DNA of 64,000 bases from Solanum dulcamara (taxonomy: Eukaryota; Streptophyta; Magnoliopsida; Solanales; Solanaceae): positions 39,998,097 to 40,062,096 of the forward strand of contig NC_077242.1 of NCBI RefSeq assembly GCF_947179165.1. The letters are read 5' to 3'. The number at the start of each line of letters is the position of its first letter. The stretch's first letter is position 1. Below the pieces are notes generated by a model that did no database searches, was not told the origin of the DNA, and saw nothing but the letters and a program-made list of their open reading frames with translations. Below are positions 36,954 to 48,420 of the stretch, one piece after another. A program made the position numbers and the translations under genes.

Positions 36954-38465
36954 TTGAGAGCAAGAACTCAGACCATAGTTCATACTAGGGAGCGAGATGA
37001 AGATGAAGAAAGTGTGGGATTATCAAATCATATAACAATTTGTGAAGAGGGAAGTACTTCACTATATGCAAAAATTGAGGATGGGTTTGTTGATATTCAT
37101 GCATGCTATCACATATCTTTTAATAATGGTGATCCTCAAGAAGATGAGGATGCTGAAGATGCGCCACCTGAACTCGAGGAAAGGATAAAGAATATTGTTG
37201 ATGCATTGAAGGAAGTAAATCTTGGGGTTGATGATGATATAAGGCCTACATATGTAAGTGCTTCACTAGACGACGATGAAGAGAAGAAATATATTAAGCT
37301 GCTTATGGAATTTAGGGATGTATTTGCTTGGAGTTACAAAGAGATGCCAGGATTAGACCCTAAAGTTGTAGTTCATCGTCTTGCTGTGAAATGAGGCACT
37401 CGTCCTGTTAAACAAGATCAATGTCACTTTGGACTTGAACTGGTTCCTTTGCTCGAAACTGAAGTTAACAAGCTCATTGAAGCAAGTTTCATTCGTGAAG
37501 TCAAATATCCTACATGGATTTTAAGCATTGTACCTGTAAGAAAGAAGAATGGCCAAATATGAGTTTGTGTTGACTTTAGAGATCTTAATAATGCATGCCC
37601 AAAGGATGAATTTCCTCTTCCAATCCCTGAGCTTATGATTGATGCCACAACTGGATACGAGACAATGTCTTTCATGGATAGTTCATATGGATACAATCAA
37701 ATTCGCATGGCACCAAAGGATGAAGAACTTACCGCATTCCACACTTCTAAAGGTATATATTGCTATAAAGTAATGCCTTTTGGTTTAAAAAATGTCGGGG
37801 CTACTTATCAATGAGCCATGCAAAATATTTTTGATGACATGCTTCATAAAACCGTTGAGTGCTATGTTGAGGACTTAGTGGTGAAATCAAGGAGGAGTGA
37901 TGACTACTTGCAAGATTTGAGAATGGTGTTTGAACTACTTCGAAGATACCAACTCAAAATAAACCCTTTAAAATATGCCTTTGGAGTTACTTTGGGAAAG
38001 TTTCTCGATTTTATTATTCGACATCGAAGAATCGAGATTGAGTAAGATAAGATAGATGCTATTTTGAAGATGCCTGAGCTAAAAAATATTCATGAGTTAA
38101 AAATCTTACTAGAAAAATTAGCATATCTTAGGAGGTTTATCTCAAATCTGGCCAGGAGATGTCAACCGTTCAGTCACCTTATAAAGAAAGATGTTCCTTT
38201 TGAATGAGACCAAGATTTTACCAATGCTTTCGAGAACATAAAGTCATATTTGATGAAGCCTCTAGTACTTGTAGCTCCTATACCTGGAAAACCATTGATT
38301 TTATACATTGCAGCACAAGAAAGGTCAGTAGGAGCACTTCTCGCACAAGAAAATAATGAAGGGAAAGAAAATGCCATGTATTACTTGAGTAGGATGATGA
38401 CACAAAATGAGATCAAGTATTCACCTATTGAGAAGTTATGTCTAACACTCGTTTTCTTGATTTAG
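36954..38465 (+). pseudogene. Reverse transcriptase and first RNase H of the Tat element
   Basis: EFRDVFAWSYKEMPGLDP marks the entry to RT at about 37310. The RT runs through VRKKNGQ-stop-VCVDFRDLN, FPLPIPE and FMDSSYGYNQI. The catalytic motif is degenerate: where [FY]xDD is expected, 37866-37889 reads CYVEDLVVKS, so one catalytic Asp is Glu. RNase H follows (LYIAAQERSVGALLAQ, YYLSRMM, YSPIEKLCL). In-frame stops include TGA at 37560-37562 and 37812-37814. None of this can make active enzyme. Confidence 0.88.
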
Positions 38466-38633
38466 AAGATGAAGCATTACTTTCAAGCTCATATTGTACA
38501 ACTTGTCTCTAAAGCGAATCCTATCAAGTTTGTCATGTCCAAGCCTATCTTAAGTGATCGACTAGCAAGGTGGTATCTTCAATTTCAATAATTTGAAATT
38601 GTGTATATATCTTAGAAGGCAGTAAAAGGACAA

Positions 38634-39338
38634 GTGCTAGCAGATTTCTTAGCCAATCATCCAATTCCGAATGATTGGGAGTTATCTGATGAATTGCCCG
38701 ACGAAAACACAATTCTAGTGGAAATTCAGCCACCTTGGAAGATGTATTTTGATGGTGCTGTACATCGTGAAGGAGCTATTATTAGAGTGGTATTTGTCAC
38801 TTCCCATGGAGAAATTTTGTCGTACTCCTTCACTCTAACACAACACTGCTCCAATAATGTTGTTGAATATCAAGCACTTTTACTTGGGCTTGAAATGACC
38901 GTTGATATGAAATAATTGCAACTACAAGTTTTTGGGAATTCCAAGTTGGTGATCAATCAAGTCTTGGGTAATTATGAAGTAAAAAAGCCTGAGTTACTCT
39001 CATACTACAATTATGCTCAAATGATGATAGGATGACTTGGAGAGGTGACTATTCAACATGTCCCTACAAAGGAAAATAAGAAGGCTAATGTGTTGGCAGC
39101 TTTATCTTCTGCATTAGTATCGCCTGATGAAATGCAAGTTATGGTTTGCCAAAGATGGATAACTCTGCCTCCAGATGAGCATGAAGAAGAATTTCATCAA
39201 GTTATCGCCACTTCAGAGGCTGACATTGAAGAATTGGCGACAACCAATAATATATTACTTTTGTTATGGAATATTGCCAGAAAATCTTTAAAAAAGGACA
39301 GAAATCCGATGACGATTCCCTCATTTTCTTTACTATAA
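38634..39338 (+). pseudogene. Second (archaeal-like) RNase H domain of the Tat element
   Basis: WKMYFDGAVHREGA has the first catalytic Asp; NNVVEYQALLLGLEMT has the Glu; later FGNSKLVINQV has the Asp-equivalent region with Asn in place of Asp. A second RNase H after the first is typical of Tat-lineage Ty3 elements. Stops break it at about 38913 and 39034. Confidence 0.8.
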
Positions 39339-39384
39339 AAATACACTTTACAGGCAGTCATTCGATGGAATTCTTTTACGATAT

Positions 39385-40478
39385 TTGGGGGCAGATGAAT
39401 CTACTCAAGCTATGAAAGAAGCACATTCTGGAGTATGTGGATCTCATCAATCTGGGCCAAAACTTTATTTTCACATAAAAAGGATGGGATATTACTGGCA
39501 AGCCATGATGAAAGATTGTCTGGATTATGTCCGAAGATGTAAAGCTTGCCAATTCCATGCGAATTTTATACATCAACCCCCAGAAGTATTGCACCTAACT
39601 ATTGCCTCATGGCCATTTGAAGCTTGGGGTTTGGATGTTGTTGGACCATTGCCTAAGTCCTTTGGTGGACATTTGTACATCCTGGCTGTAACTAACTACT
39701 TCTCAAAATTGGTAGAAGTTGTTTCTCTTAGAGAAGTGAAGAAAGAGAATGTCGCTAACTTCATTCAGTCAATATTATCTACTATTTTGGTATTCCTCGA
39801 TACATATTGACAGATAATGGCAATCTATTTGATAATAAGTTAATGACAAAGATATGTGATCTATTTAGCTTCAAGCAACACAATTTCTTTATGTATTATG
39901 CGGCTGCTAATGGTCTCACTGAAGCATTTAACAAGACACTCTACAACTTATTGAAGAATGTTATTTCCAAGTCTGAAAGAGATTGGCATGAAAGAATGGA
40001 AGAGGCTATTTGGGCATATAGGACTACGTATTGCATGCCAACACAAGCGACTCCCTATTCTCTTGTTTATGGAATTGAAGCAGTCCTTCTACTTGAGTGT
40101 CAAATCCCATCATTGTGCCTTGCCATTCAAGAAGGACCCACTAATGAAGAAAATGCTCGGTTATGCCTTGAAGAATTGGAGTCTCTTGATGAAAAAAGAC
40201 TAGAGGTCCAACAAAGTCTAGAATGTTATCAAGCTCATCTAGCTCATTCTTTTAATAAGAAGGTTCGTCTGAGATGCTTTCAAGTAGGTGATCAAGTTCT
40301 TATTGTAAGAAGGCCTATTATTACTTCTCATCGGTCTGGAAGCAAGTTCTCCATTAAATGGGATAGACCATATGTGGTATAAGAAGTATACTCAAGTGAC
40401 ACTTACAAACTGGTTGACTCAGAAGAATGGCGCATTAGCCCCATTAATGGAAAGTTTATAAAGAGATACTATCCTTGA
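39385..40478 (+). pseudogene. Integrase of the Tat element, one frameshift
   Basis: The His/His/Cys-X2-Cys module is intact (EAHSGVCGSH, RRCKACQ), and WGLDVVGPLP gives the first catalytic Asp. At about 39800-39810 the frame shifts and continues as LTDNGNLFDN (second Asp) and NGLTEAFNKTL (Glu). The C-terminal part has the FQVGDQVLIVRRP block and ends at TGA 40476-40478 after a stop at 40380-40382. No chromodomain, as expected for Tat. Confidence 0.87.
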
Positions 40479-41374
40479 AGAAAAGAAATACGCTCCTTAA
40501 GGTACGAGCATAAACTGCATATTACTCCTGGCCCGCAAGAGTATAAACTGTGCACGGCATCAAAAAAAATATCCATTAGGTTAAAAATCTCGAAAGAGGT
40601 AGCTAGGCAAAAGTTAGGACGCAAAACAAAACCACCCTTTCAGAACTACGTTATAACTTGATCCTCTTCATTGAGGTACGTAGACGCTTGGAATTACATT
40701 CTGAGTTCAGTCGCATGAGTATCCAAAAAACTCATAATCTCTCTTTACCATGGTCCATGGTGCTTAGAGTTACGTCATAAGTTTAGTCTCATAAGTACAA
40801 AAGAAATGTGGCACACTATTATTTGAGCATCACAATGTTCTTGTAGATTGTCATATATAACGTGTGAATTAGAGAAGGCCAATCAAGACATAATTTGAAT
40901 TGACTTTAAAGAAATATTCGTACAAATCCATAAAGCTATTAACAATGATTATTGTACATGTTGCAGTTCTATGAATCTTCTTTTTGGCTTTCCTACACTG
41001 AGATATGAGTATTTTATTTAATAAGATCATGCAAATATGAATCTGTCAGCTTTTCTGCATGTGAAATTCATTTTTGAAGTATATTTAGAACAATCCTGGG
41101 AGACTTGAGCTATAAATTTTGGATATGTTTTAAATTAAAAAGTTTGGTTTCTGATAAATTAAGTCTCTCTGGATTTGGTTCTCTCATACAATGATATATC
41201 TCTTGTACTATCGAAAAACACAAGGTATCGCAACTCTGAAGAAGAGGAAGTCAAATCTCTAAAGTAAACCGTGATTCAATCTGCAAAAAAACGTTTTATT
41301 AGCTCTTAAATTAGTAATTCAATAATCATGGCATTAATCTCAATAATAAAAGATTATATTCTTTGAGCAAGAAC
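40479..41374 (+). other. 3' non-coding region of the Tat element
   Basis: About 0.9 kb between integrase and the minisatellite. No open frame longer than 60 codons and no repeats of note. Elements of this group often have long untranslated 3' regions. Confidence 0.5.
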
Positions 41375-42270
41375 TATGCCTTTGATTCAGACGGTGTAAA
41401 GTTTTTGCCACAAATCATGTAAAGTCTTTGCCTCAGACGGTGTAAAGTCTTTAGCTTGGATTATGCGATATCTTTGACTCAAACGGTGTAAAGTCTTTGA
41501 CTCAATCGGTATAAAGTTTTTGCCACAAATCATATAAAGTCTTTGCCTCAAACGGTGTAAAGTCTTTGGCTTGGACTATGTGATGCCTTTGACTCAGATG
41601 GTGTAAATTCTTTGCCACAAATTATATAAAGTCTTTGTCACAAATCATATAAATTTTTTGCCTCAGACGGTGTAAAGTCTTTGATTTGGACTATGTGATG
41701 CCTTTGATTCAGATGGTGTAAAGTCTTTTCCACAAATCATATAAAGTCTTTGCCTCAGATGGTATAAAGTCTTTAGCTTGGACTATGTGATGTCTTTGAC
41801 TCAGACGGTGTAAAGTTTTTGCCACAAATCATGTAAAGTCTTTGCCTCAGACGGTGTAAAGTCTTTAGCTTGGATTATGCGATATCTTTGACTCAAACGG
41901 TGTAAAGTCTTTGACTCAATCGGTATAAAGTTTTTGCCACAAATCATATAAAGTATTTTTCTCAGACGGTGTAAAGTCTTTGGTTTAGACTATGTGATGT
42001 CTTTTGATTCAGACGGTGTAAAGTCTTTGCCATAAATTATGTAAAGTCTTTACCTCAGACGGTGTAAAGTCTTTGACTTGGACTATTTGATGCCTTTGAC
42101 TCAGACGGTGTGAAGTCTTCACCATAAATTATGTAAAGTCTTTAGCTTAGACAGTGTAAGGTCTTTGGCTTAGACTATGTGATGCATTTGATTCAATCGG
42201 TGTAAAGTCTTCGTCAAATATAATGTAAAATTATTGGCTCAAACAATGCAGCACCTTTGACTCCAATAGA
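41375..42270. repeat. Minisatellite of alternating ~45-bp units in Tat 3' region
   Basis: Two alternating units, 'ctcagacggtgtaaagtctt' and 'gccacaaatcatataaagtc', plus a third with 'gcttggactatgtgatgcct', form higher-order blocks. A 153-bp stretch at 41388-41540 recurs without a visible difference at 41802-41954, 414 bp away. Confidence 0.9.
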
Positions 42271-42328
42271 ATAAAAGTTTATTGTATATGAAGTAATATT
42301 TTCACTTAAAAAATAAAATAAAAATCGT

Positions 42329-42654
42329 ACCTCGTATCTTGATGAACTCAAGAGTGTATGCAAAAAAGAGCATCAAAATTGCCAATGCCAATGATAAAAA
42401 ATAAATAAAAGGAAAGAGTCTATTTATAGATAAATTGTGATGGTGAGGGAGTCCTTCTCCCAAAGTAATTATAATTACTTTTTTGGGTTAGGACTCTAGT
42501 GGAATGGTACAAATTTATTCTCTCCAAATCCTAATTGGTTATGAAATTGTGAAAATTTGTGCTATCTGTATTCTAAAAGGAGTGTGTCCTTTCTGAATTC
42601 TAATTAGATGATTATTATTATTATTTTAAAAAAAAATGGCCAAGACAAAAAAAT
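42329..42654 (-). repeat. Module copy 1 with reverse-strand TATA box
   Basis: A 326-bp unit starts 'acctcgtatcttgatgaact' and is repeated directly at 42655-42955 at about 90% identity. At 42416-42431 the minus strand reads TATCTATAAATAGACTC, a good TATA box, so transcription would run leftward into the minisatellite and pol. Confidence 0.7.
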
Positions 42655-42955
42655 ACCTCGTATCTTGATGAACTCAAGATTGTATACAAAAAGAAGCATC
42701 AAAGTTGTCAATGCCAATGATAAAAAATAAATAAAAGGATAGAGTCTATTTATAGATAAATAGTGATGTGAGGGAGTCATTCTCCCAAAGTAACTATAAT
42801 TACTTTTTTGGGTTAGGACTCTAGTGGAATGGTACAAATTTATTCTCTCCAAATCCTAATTGGTTGTGAAATTGTGAAAATGTGGGCTATCCGTATTCTA
42901 AAAGGAGTGTGTCTTTCTGAATTCTAATTGGATGATTATTATTATTCAAAAAAAA
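42655..42955 (-). repeat. Module copy 2 with reverse-strand TATA box
   Basis: This second copy of the unit keeps the reverse TATCTATAAATAGACTC at about 42741-42757. The minus-strand frame at 42604-42852 spans both copies and is not supported as a gene. Confidence 0.7.
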
Positions 42956-43125
42956 AAACTACGGCCCAACACAAAAAAGAAGAAAAAGAAGAAGAAGAAG
43001 AAATTACCTTATATTGTGCTCCCTCGTTGTGGCTTGCAACACTACAATTGATGCAAAATATGAAGAGCATATCTCTATTTATAGAGATCCCTAAGGTTGC
43101 TGTGGAAGTATTTGTTTTCATGTGA
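42956..43125 (-). repeat. Diverged third module with reverse-strand TATA
   Basis: 'attaccttatattgtgctcc' takes the place of the module start. 'ctctatttatagagatccc' at 43072-43090 again gives TATAAATAGAG on the minus strand. Similarity to the other two copies is otherwise low. Confidence 0.4.
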
Positions 43126-43423
43126 AACATTTAAAACAATTATACTCCTAAAAGGACTTGAATTATTGGACTACTAATTGTAGTTATTGACCGACATTAA
43201 CTATCCCTCTAAGTGGATTATGATTTCAAACTTAAAGAATATCATAATAATTATTATTATAACTCTGATCATCATCTTATATAAGGTCCTTCAATTTTTG
43301 GTCTTTATCCGATTATGGCGTGCGAGATTTACATGTATAATTTAATGTTGATCTCAATTAAAATGTTAAGTTAATACTTCAAGCCCAGTCTTCAAAAAAA
43401 TAAAATATTTTGACAAGAATTGA

Positions 43424-43436
43424 AGTAGGGGGCATT
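43424..43436 (+). promoter_or_regulatory. Polypurine tract of the Tat element
   Basis: 'aagtagggggcat' before the 3' LTR start at 43437. Purine-rich except for the last bases. Confidence 0.65.
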
Positions 43437-44310
43437 TGTAAATATTAAAATTACATTGGATTTAAATCCGTAAATTAATTTGGACTATATTAAATTCAAG
43501 AAAATAATCCAAACTATGTGGCAATTCAAGTCAAATTAAATGAGCCACTAAAATTACACCACGTGTCAAAGTTATATGGAAATTCAAGTCAAATTAAATG
43601 AGTCATTAGAATTATGTCATATGCCAAAATTATGTGGCAATCTAAATCAAATTAAATAAGCCACTAAAATAATGCCACGTGTCGAAGTTATGTGGCAATC
43701 TAAGTCAAATTAAATGAGCCACTAGAATAATACCACGTATATATGTGACACGTTCTGACCAATCAAATTAAAGTTCTTCACCAAAGAAATCTGATTGGCC
43801 ATTTCAAACCAACCAATCAAATCACACCCTCATACCACTCCCTACAACTATAAATAGGGGTCCTCATTATTCTCAGAGGTTTTTTTTGAAAGAACAAGAA
43901 GCAAGAAGAGAGCCCGTGGATCAAATGCCGCAAATTCTCTACAAAGCTACAAAGTTCAAGTAATCAAATTCAAGTTCAAGTTCAAGATCAAGAACGAAGG
44001 CAAATACCAAAAAGTTCGAGATCAAGTTACTTTTTCATACTTATTACTCGTCATAACCGTACAAGTGTTCGTGATGAGTAATTCAAATTCAAATTCAAAT
44101 TTGTAGATGAAGATTCAAGATCAAGCTATTCAAGCCCTTGACTCTAAATCAAATTCATGTTCAACATAGTCCATATTATTTGAAGAATCAGAGAATTTTC
44201 ATAGAGATTGTAACACGCACTACATTTTGAAACCAAATATTACTCTTTGTTACTCTAATTTTTCGGTCTTGATTATATATTTTTCTCGGCTCGAAAATTT
44301 GTTGTTTACC
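43437..44310 (+). repeat. 3' LTR of the Tat element
   Basis: It starts TGTAAATATT and ends TGTTTACC before ATGAT. It has four 58-bp subrepeats (43515-43735) against three in the 5' LTR, which explains most of the 64-bp length difference. TATAAATA is at 43849-43856. Identity with the 5' LTR is roughly 90%, consistent with an old insertion. Confidence 0.87.
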
Positions 44311-44315
44311 ATGAT

Positions 44316-44992
44316 AATTATGAAAAATTTCCAAATATTCAGACTAGATATTAATCTGTTATTTTAGTATATTGCATTTAGTTCTTGATATAGAGTAATT
44401 ACGTATTACTGTGTTTGTATTGATTTCTACTCAATTTTATTTTATAGTACTTACAGTTTTAAAGTACTTTGGTATTTCATGAAGAAATATATAGTGGGCA
44501 TCTGGTCATAAAAATCAAATATTTTTATTTTATTTAAAAATTTTAAAATTGAAGTTGGAATTGGAGTTGTGTCAGTTTCTCCTCAACAAATAAGTGCTTG
44601 GGCCACAAAAATTCTGCCTAATGGAGAGATAGTTACCAATAAATATTTAGTTAACTTATTAAAAATATTTATTTTCTAATAGCTTGATTTTTCCTATGTT
44701 ACAATGTATTATGACGTACTTCATCAACTTTATCTTCCCAAAAAATAATAAATTAAGAAACAACCATATTTAAGATGGTTGGGACAATCAATTTTTTTTC
44801 CTACAACAATTGTTATTTATATTTGTCAAAGTACATAATTTAATTAATTTTTTATAAATTTATTTTCTAAAAAAAGTATATTATAGTTAAAAACGAATGT
44901 TATTTTAAAAGAGATTATTTTTCTTTTGTACATTTTGTATTGATTGACGGTTTAACGTGACGTACACGTGCATCACACGTACACTAAACTAG
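44316..44992 (+). other. 3' part of H4 with Helitron-type terminus
   Basis: Non-coding, AT-rich. It ends in 'cacgtgcatcacacgtacac' hairpin sequence and CTAG at 44989-44992. Confidence 0.5.
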
Positions 44993-45110
44993 TACTATAC
45001 TATATTAAAAGCATGAAGATCTTTAATAATTATTGATTGAATTTTTTTTCCCTTCTTTAAAAACCCCGCAATAAACAAAACAGTCTTTTTACCTTTTTTC
45101 TACAATTATT
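44993..45110 (+). mobile_element. 5' end of a further Helitron-like element, H5
   Basis: 'tatattaaaagcatgaagat' followed by 'ttgattgaattttttttccc' repeats the 5' blocks of H2-H4. No matching 3' terminus was found further right, so only the start is annotated. Confidence 0.5.
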
Positions 45111-46600
45111 ATGTTATTGTCCTTATAATATTAACTCCTAAAAATATATGGAATCAAGCATACAAATTTAGGTCGTGAAGTTGTCCAATTATATGTTGAA
45201 TTGGTAACATTGGCAACCATAATTTTATAGGTTTATAATTGTAAGGTTCTATATGTTTAGCATAATATTTTGTTAATCTGAAGGAGTCTAAAGGCTTTAG
45301 AAGTGTGGGATGTTTACAATAATATTTAAATACACCAAGTGTAAAATCTGAGAATCAATTCGATAGGTTCTGCTTCAGGTTTTTCTCGCAGATTATTTTC
45401 ATATTTTCTTTATTGTTCATTAATATTTAAGACTTTATTTTAAGCATCAAGTTTTATGTTGTTTTTCTTTATTTTATTCTAATCAATTTTATGTTTGTGT
45501 TCACGTTCTGTGGTATTTTTTGTTTGTTTTGTAATTGGTCAAGTTTTTGTGAGTATTTCAAATTGGACGAGATCTATGTCTTCTTTGTGTGTAATTGCTA
45601 GAGAATACTATATAATAAAAGGAATACGTGAAAATTAAGAACTCATAAAATAACTATATGGAGGGAAATTAGATGTTCATTTTTATTATTAGAAGAATTA
45701 AAGTAGGTAGGTTTTCTTTCATATACACACGGTTATACAATACACACAACCAAACTGGTCAAGTTCGAGCTTCCCGAAAAATATATATCTAAGAGTTTTA
45801 CCCTTGACGAAGACAAGATGAGCAAAATGGCAAAGATCAAACAGATGATATACTTTTAGGTTGATTACAATATCTTTTCAATTTTATGCTATCATTATTT
45901 TTGTCGAATGATCATGTATTTATATTTTATTAAAAGTTCAGATCTTTTTAAAGTTATAATGTTTATTTCTTCATCTATATCATTTTTGTTTTGCGAATTA
46001 ACTCGTACATATTTTCATGTTACTTGATGACTTATAATCAATTTATCTATTCAGACATGTAAATTAATATTCTTGAGGTGTTTTCTTTATAGTTTTTGAT
46101 TATCTTTTTTATGCTAAACCTACCAAAATAAATAAATCTTGTCCGATCATAAAATAAATAAATATGATAATAAATATTAAAATCCTAACTGCAACATTCA
46201 AAAGTATTTAAAAAAAAAGACTCGACTGTTCATGTCATAAATTTTTCTGAAATATTTTTTTCGTAAGCTTGAAAATTTATAGCACAATATCAATTTAATT
46301 AACAAAAATTAAAAAGATAATTTAAGAAGCACATATTGAAGTTGAGATTGGACCAAGGGCAACACTTTAATATGTATACATCATTATTCTTTTACAAAAC
46401 TATTTTACCAAAATTAAATCTTCAAGTACCTATTATGGACGTAGTACTTGTTGAAATTAGAATAAAAATAATACTTTACTAATTTTTACAAGGAAATTAT
46501 AAGTCAAAAGTAAATTTTAAAATTTAAATAAATATTGATTGAGATGATTGAAATACAATAATATAAAGAAATGTTAGATAAGATACAATGATATAATATA
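45111..46600. other. AT-rich DNA, no clear gene
   Basis: Mostly AT-rich. A frame open at about 45736-45858 gives a 41-codon hydrophilic peptide (containing KFELPEKYISKSFTLDEDK) that I do not recognise and that has no ATG; it may be a gene fragment. Confidence 0.3.
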
Positions 46601-46749
46601 TTTTAAAAATACAACGATAATTCTCCAAATTTGTCGAAACTTTATTCAAGACATTCGAATTACGGTTTGTTCAAATCAAGCATCTAAACATATAACAAAG
46701 TGTTTCATTTGTCACCTCTTTTAAAAATACAACGATAATTCTCCAAATT
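46601..46749. repeat. 31-bp direct repeat pair
   Basis: 'ttttaaaaatacaacgataa' plus 'ttctccaaatt' occurs at 46601-46631 and 46719-46749 with no visible difference, 118 bp apart. The second copy borders the start of the GC-richer insert. Confidence 0.85.
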
Positions 46750-48420
46750 CTTCTTGGCTTTTGGTTGTTTGTTGTATTGTTGCAGGTTGCTGGATTGATT
46801 CATTAACATGCACTGGCAACAACTACATAGAAGACATCACAGATACAACCATCAAATCAAATAGAATATCCAAGACCACTGCACAAGGACCATCCTACTG
46901 GCTGTTTGGCTATTTCCTACCTAGGATTAGAGTAGTCTCTTTCTCCTTCCTTCCTTTCCTTCTACTTTTTGAATGTGCAGGAATTTGTACACATGCAACA
47001 TATCAATCCACAGTTGAAGGGCCAGCCATGTGTGCTGCATACTACAGCAGTGTCAAGATGGAACAATCCACCATTTGGAGCTTGCAGCTTGTGGAACTCC
47101 CCAATGGAACCAGAACTTACATCAAAGGGATGGTGCTAGAGTGTCAGCAACTTAGCTTGGAACAACATGTAGACCCTCTTCTTGCAGATTTCTTTGGTTG
47201 TTGTATTTGTGCTTGTGCAGCACAGCAGCAGCAGTATACAGCACAGCAGCAGCATTATGTAGTAGCCTATTGCTTGCAGACTTCTTTGGTTGTGTGGTTT
47301 GTTGGTTTTGTTTGGCTGTGCAGGTACTCTAAGAAGTTGAACCACTTCCAAACAAAGACCAACAAACAGCCTAATTACAATGGCAACAACAAGGAGCTGC
47401 ACACAAACCTGCACCAGCCCTTTCACTTCCCATAATTGCTTCCCCTTTTGTTGGTTGTTAATGCAGGTTCACAGAACCCATTGCACACCTACTACAACTT
47501 CAAAGCTGAGAATGCTTGGCTTCTCAGGGAACCTGCAACCATCACCACCCACCTTCTGTACCTCCCATATGCAGCACAGCAGCAGCAGTATGCAGCATAT
47601 GCAACACACAATGAGCATCTACAAGTCACTAGTACCTGGTACAGCAGCATCCAGATGTGTTTGCTTGTGTATTGTTCTGGTTTTGGATGCCTGTGCAGGT
47701 ACCCCAAGGACTTGATCACCATCCAAAAGAGGAATCTACTACTGAACCTAAACTGCAACAACAAGTCCGGATGGCAGACCCTCTCTGAAACTGCTATAGG
47801 GGCTGTAGCACACACACAACCTTGGCTAATTCAGGCTCTCAATTTCCTCCACAACAACTCCAAAGCTGTTGGATACTATAGCTCCATATATTTCCTCTCA
47901 TTTCAGCCCCCATAGCTGATAATCATGATTCTGAAGCAATGGCATATTTCACCTGGATTTACTTGGTACGACAAGACTAAAATGAGCAAAGATGAAAAGA
48001 ATTTTCCCATCCCATGCGAAATAGAAGTATCGTATACTTGTTCTTCTTCAATGTAGCTATGTCTGGTACGTAGCATAGTTGGAATAGGACTAGTGTAGGT
48101 TACTTTTCTTTTTTCTCATGGAAGGGGAGAGTCTCCCTCATTTATGCTTTCATAGTTGAATTGTACCGGGAGGAGTCCTCTCACAGGTTTAATGCTTTCT
48201 AGTTATAGTTAGTCTCTTTTTTTGTATCGGGGATGAGTTAGCCGACCTTAATAGGTTAGCCGACTTATGAACCACCATAGGATCGGAGGTAAGGTTTATG
48301 TCCCCCTCCTTGTATTTTTATTTTTGATTATTTATGTTAAGGCTTGGGGGTGTTGCTTAACCCCTGACTGTGCACAAGAGGTGGGAGCCTCGTGTAGGGT
48401 CTGTTCCCGTAAAAAAAAAA
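46750..48420 (+). mobile_element. Unclassified GC-richer insert ending in an A-tract
   Basis: Composition changes sharply at 46750. Two frames, 46761-47435 (224 aa) and 47436-47915 (159 aa), are rich in Gln, Tyr, Cys and Asn-Lys runs (AAQQQQY occurs in both), and parts resemble each other (CRYxKxL...NNK), so they reflect an internal duplicated repeat rather than a known domain. A 3' stretch with 'ggatgagttagccgacc' ends in 11 A at 48410-48420. The A-tract suggests a retroposed sequence, such as a LINE 3' part or cDNA copy, but no RT or endonuclease motif is seen. The predicted proteins may not be real. Confidence 0.35.

Larger units (their letters stand above)
32357..44315 (+). mobile_element. 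Tat-type Ty3 element, complete but heavily decayed (TSD ATGAT)
   Basis: ATGAT flanks at 32357-32361 and 44311-44315. LTRs lie at 32362-33171 and 43437-44310. The internal 10.3 kb has gag, protease, RT, RNase H, a second RNase H-like domain, integrase, then about 3 kb of non-coding 3' region with a minisatellite and a duplicated module. The order and the second RNase H point to the Tat group of plant Ty3 elements. More than fifteen stops and frameshifts break pol. Confidence 0.9.
30067..44992 (+). mobile_element. Helitron-like element H4, interrupted by a TIR element and a Tat element
   Basis: The 5' end TCTCTATATTAAAAAACATG abuts CTAA of H3. The 3' end has ACGTG-CATCA-CACGT as a hairpin and CTAG at 44989-44992, followed at once by the next 5' end. 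Removing 30341-31914 and 32362-44310 leaves about 1.4 kb of AT-rich DNA. Pairing of ends is inferred from order and strand. Confidence 0.42.

Noticed and set aside
47136..47815. Minus-strand frames of 96 and 107 aa
   Set aside because: Antisense shadows of the plus-strand frames in the GC-richer insert.
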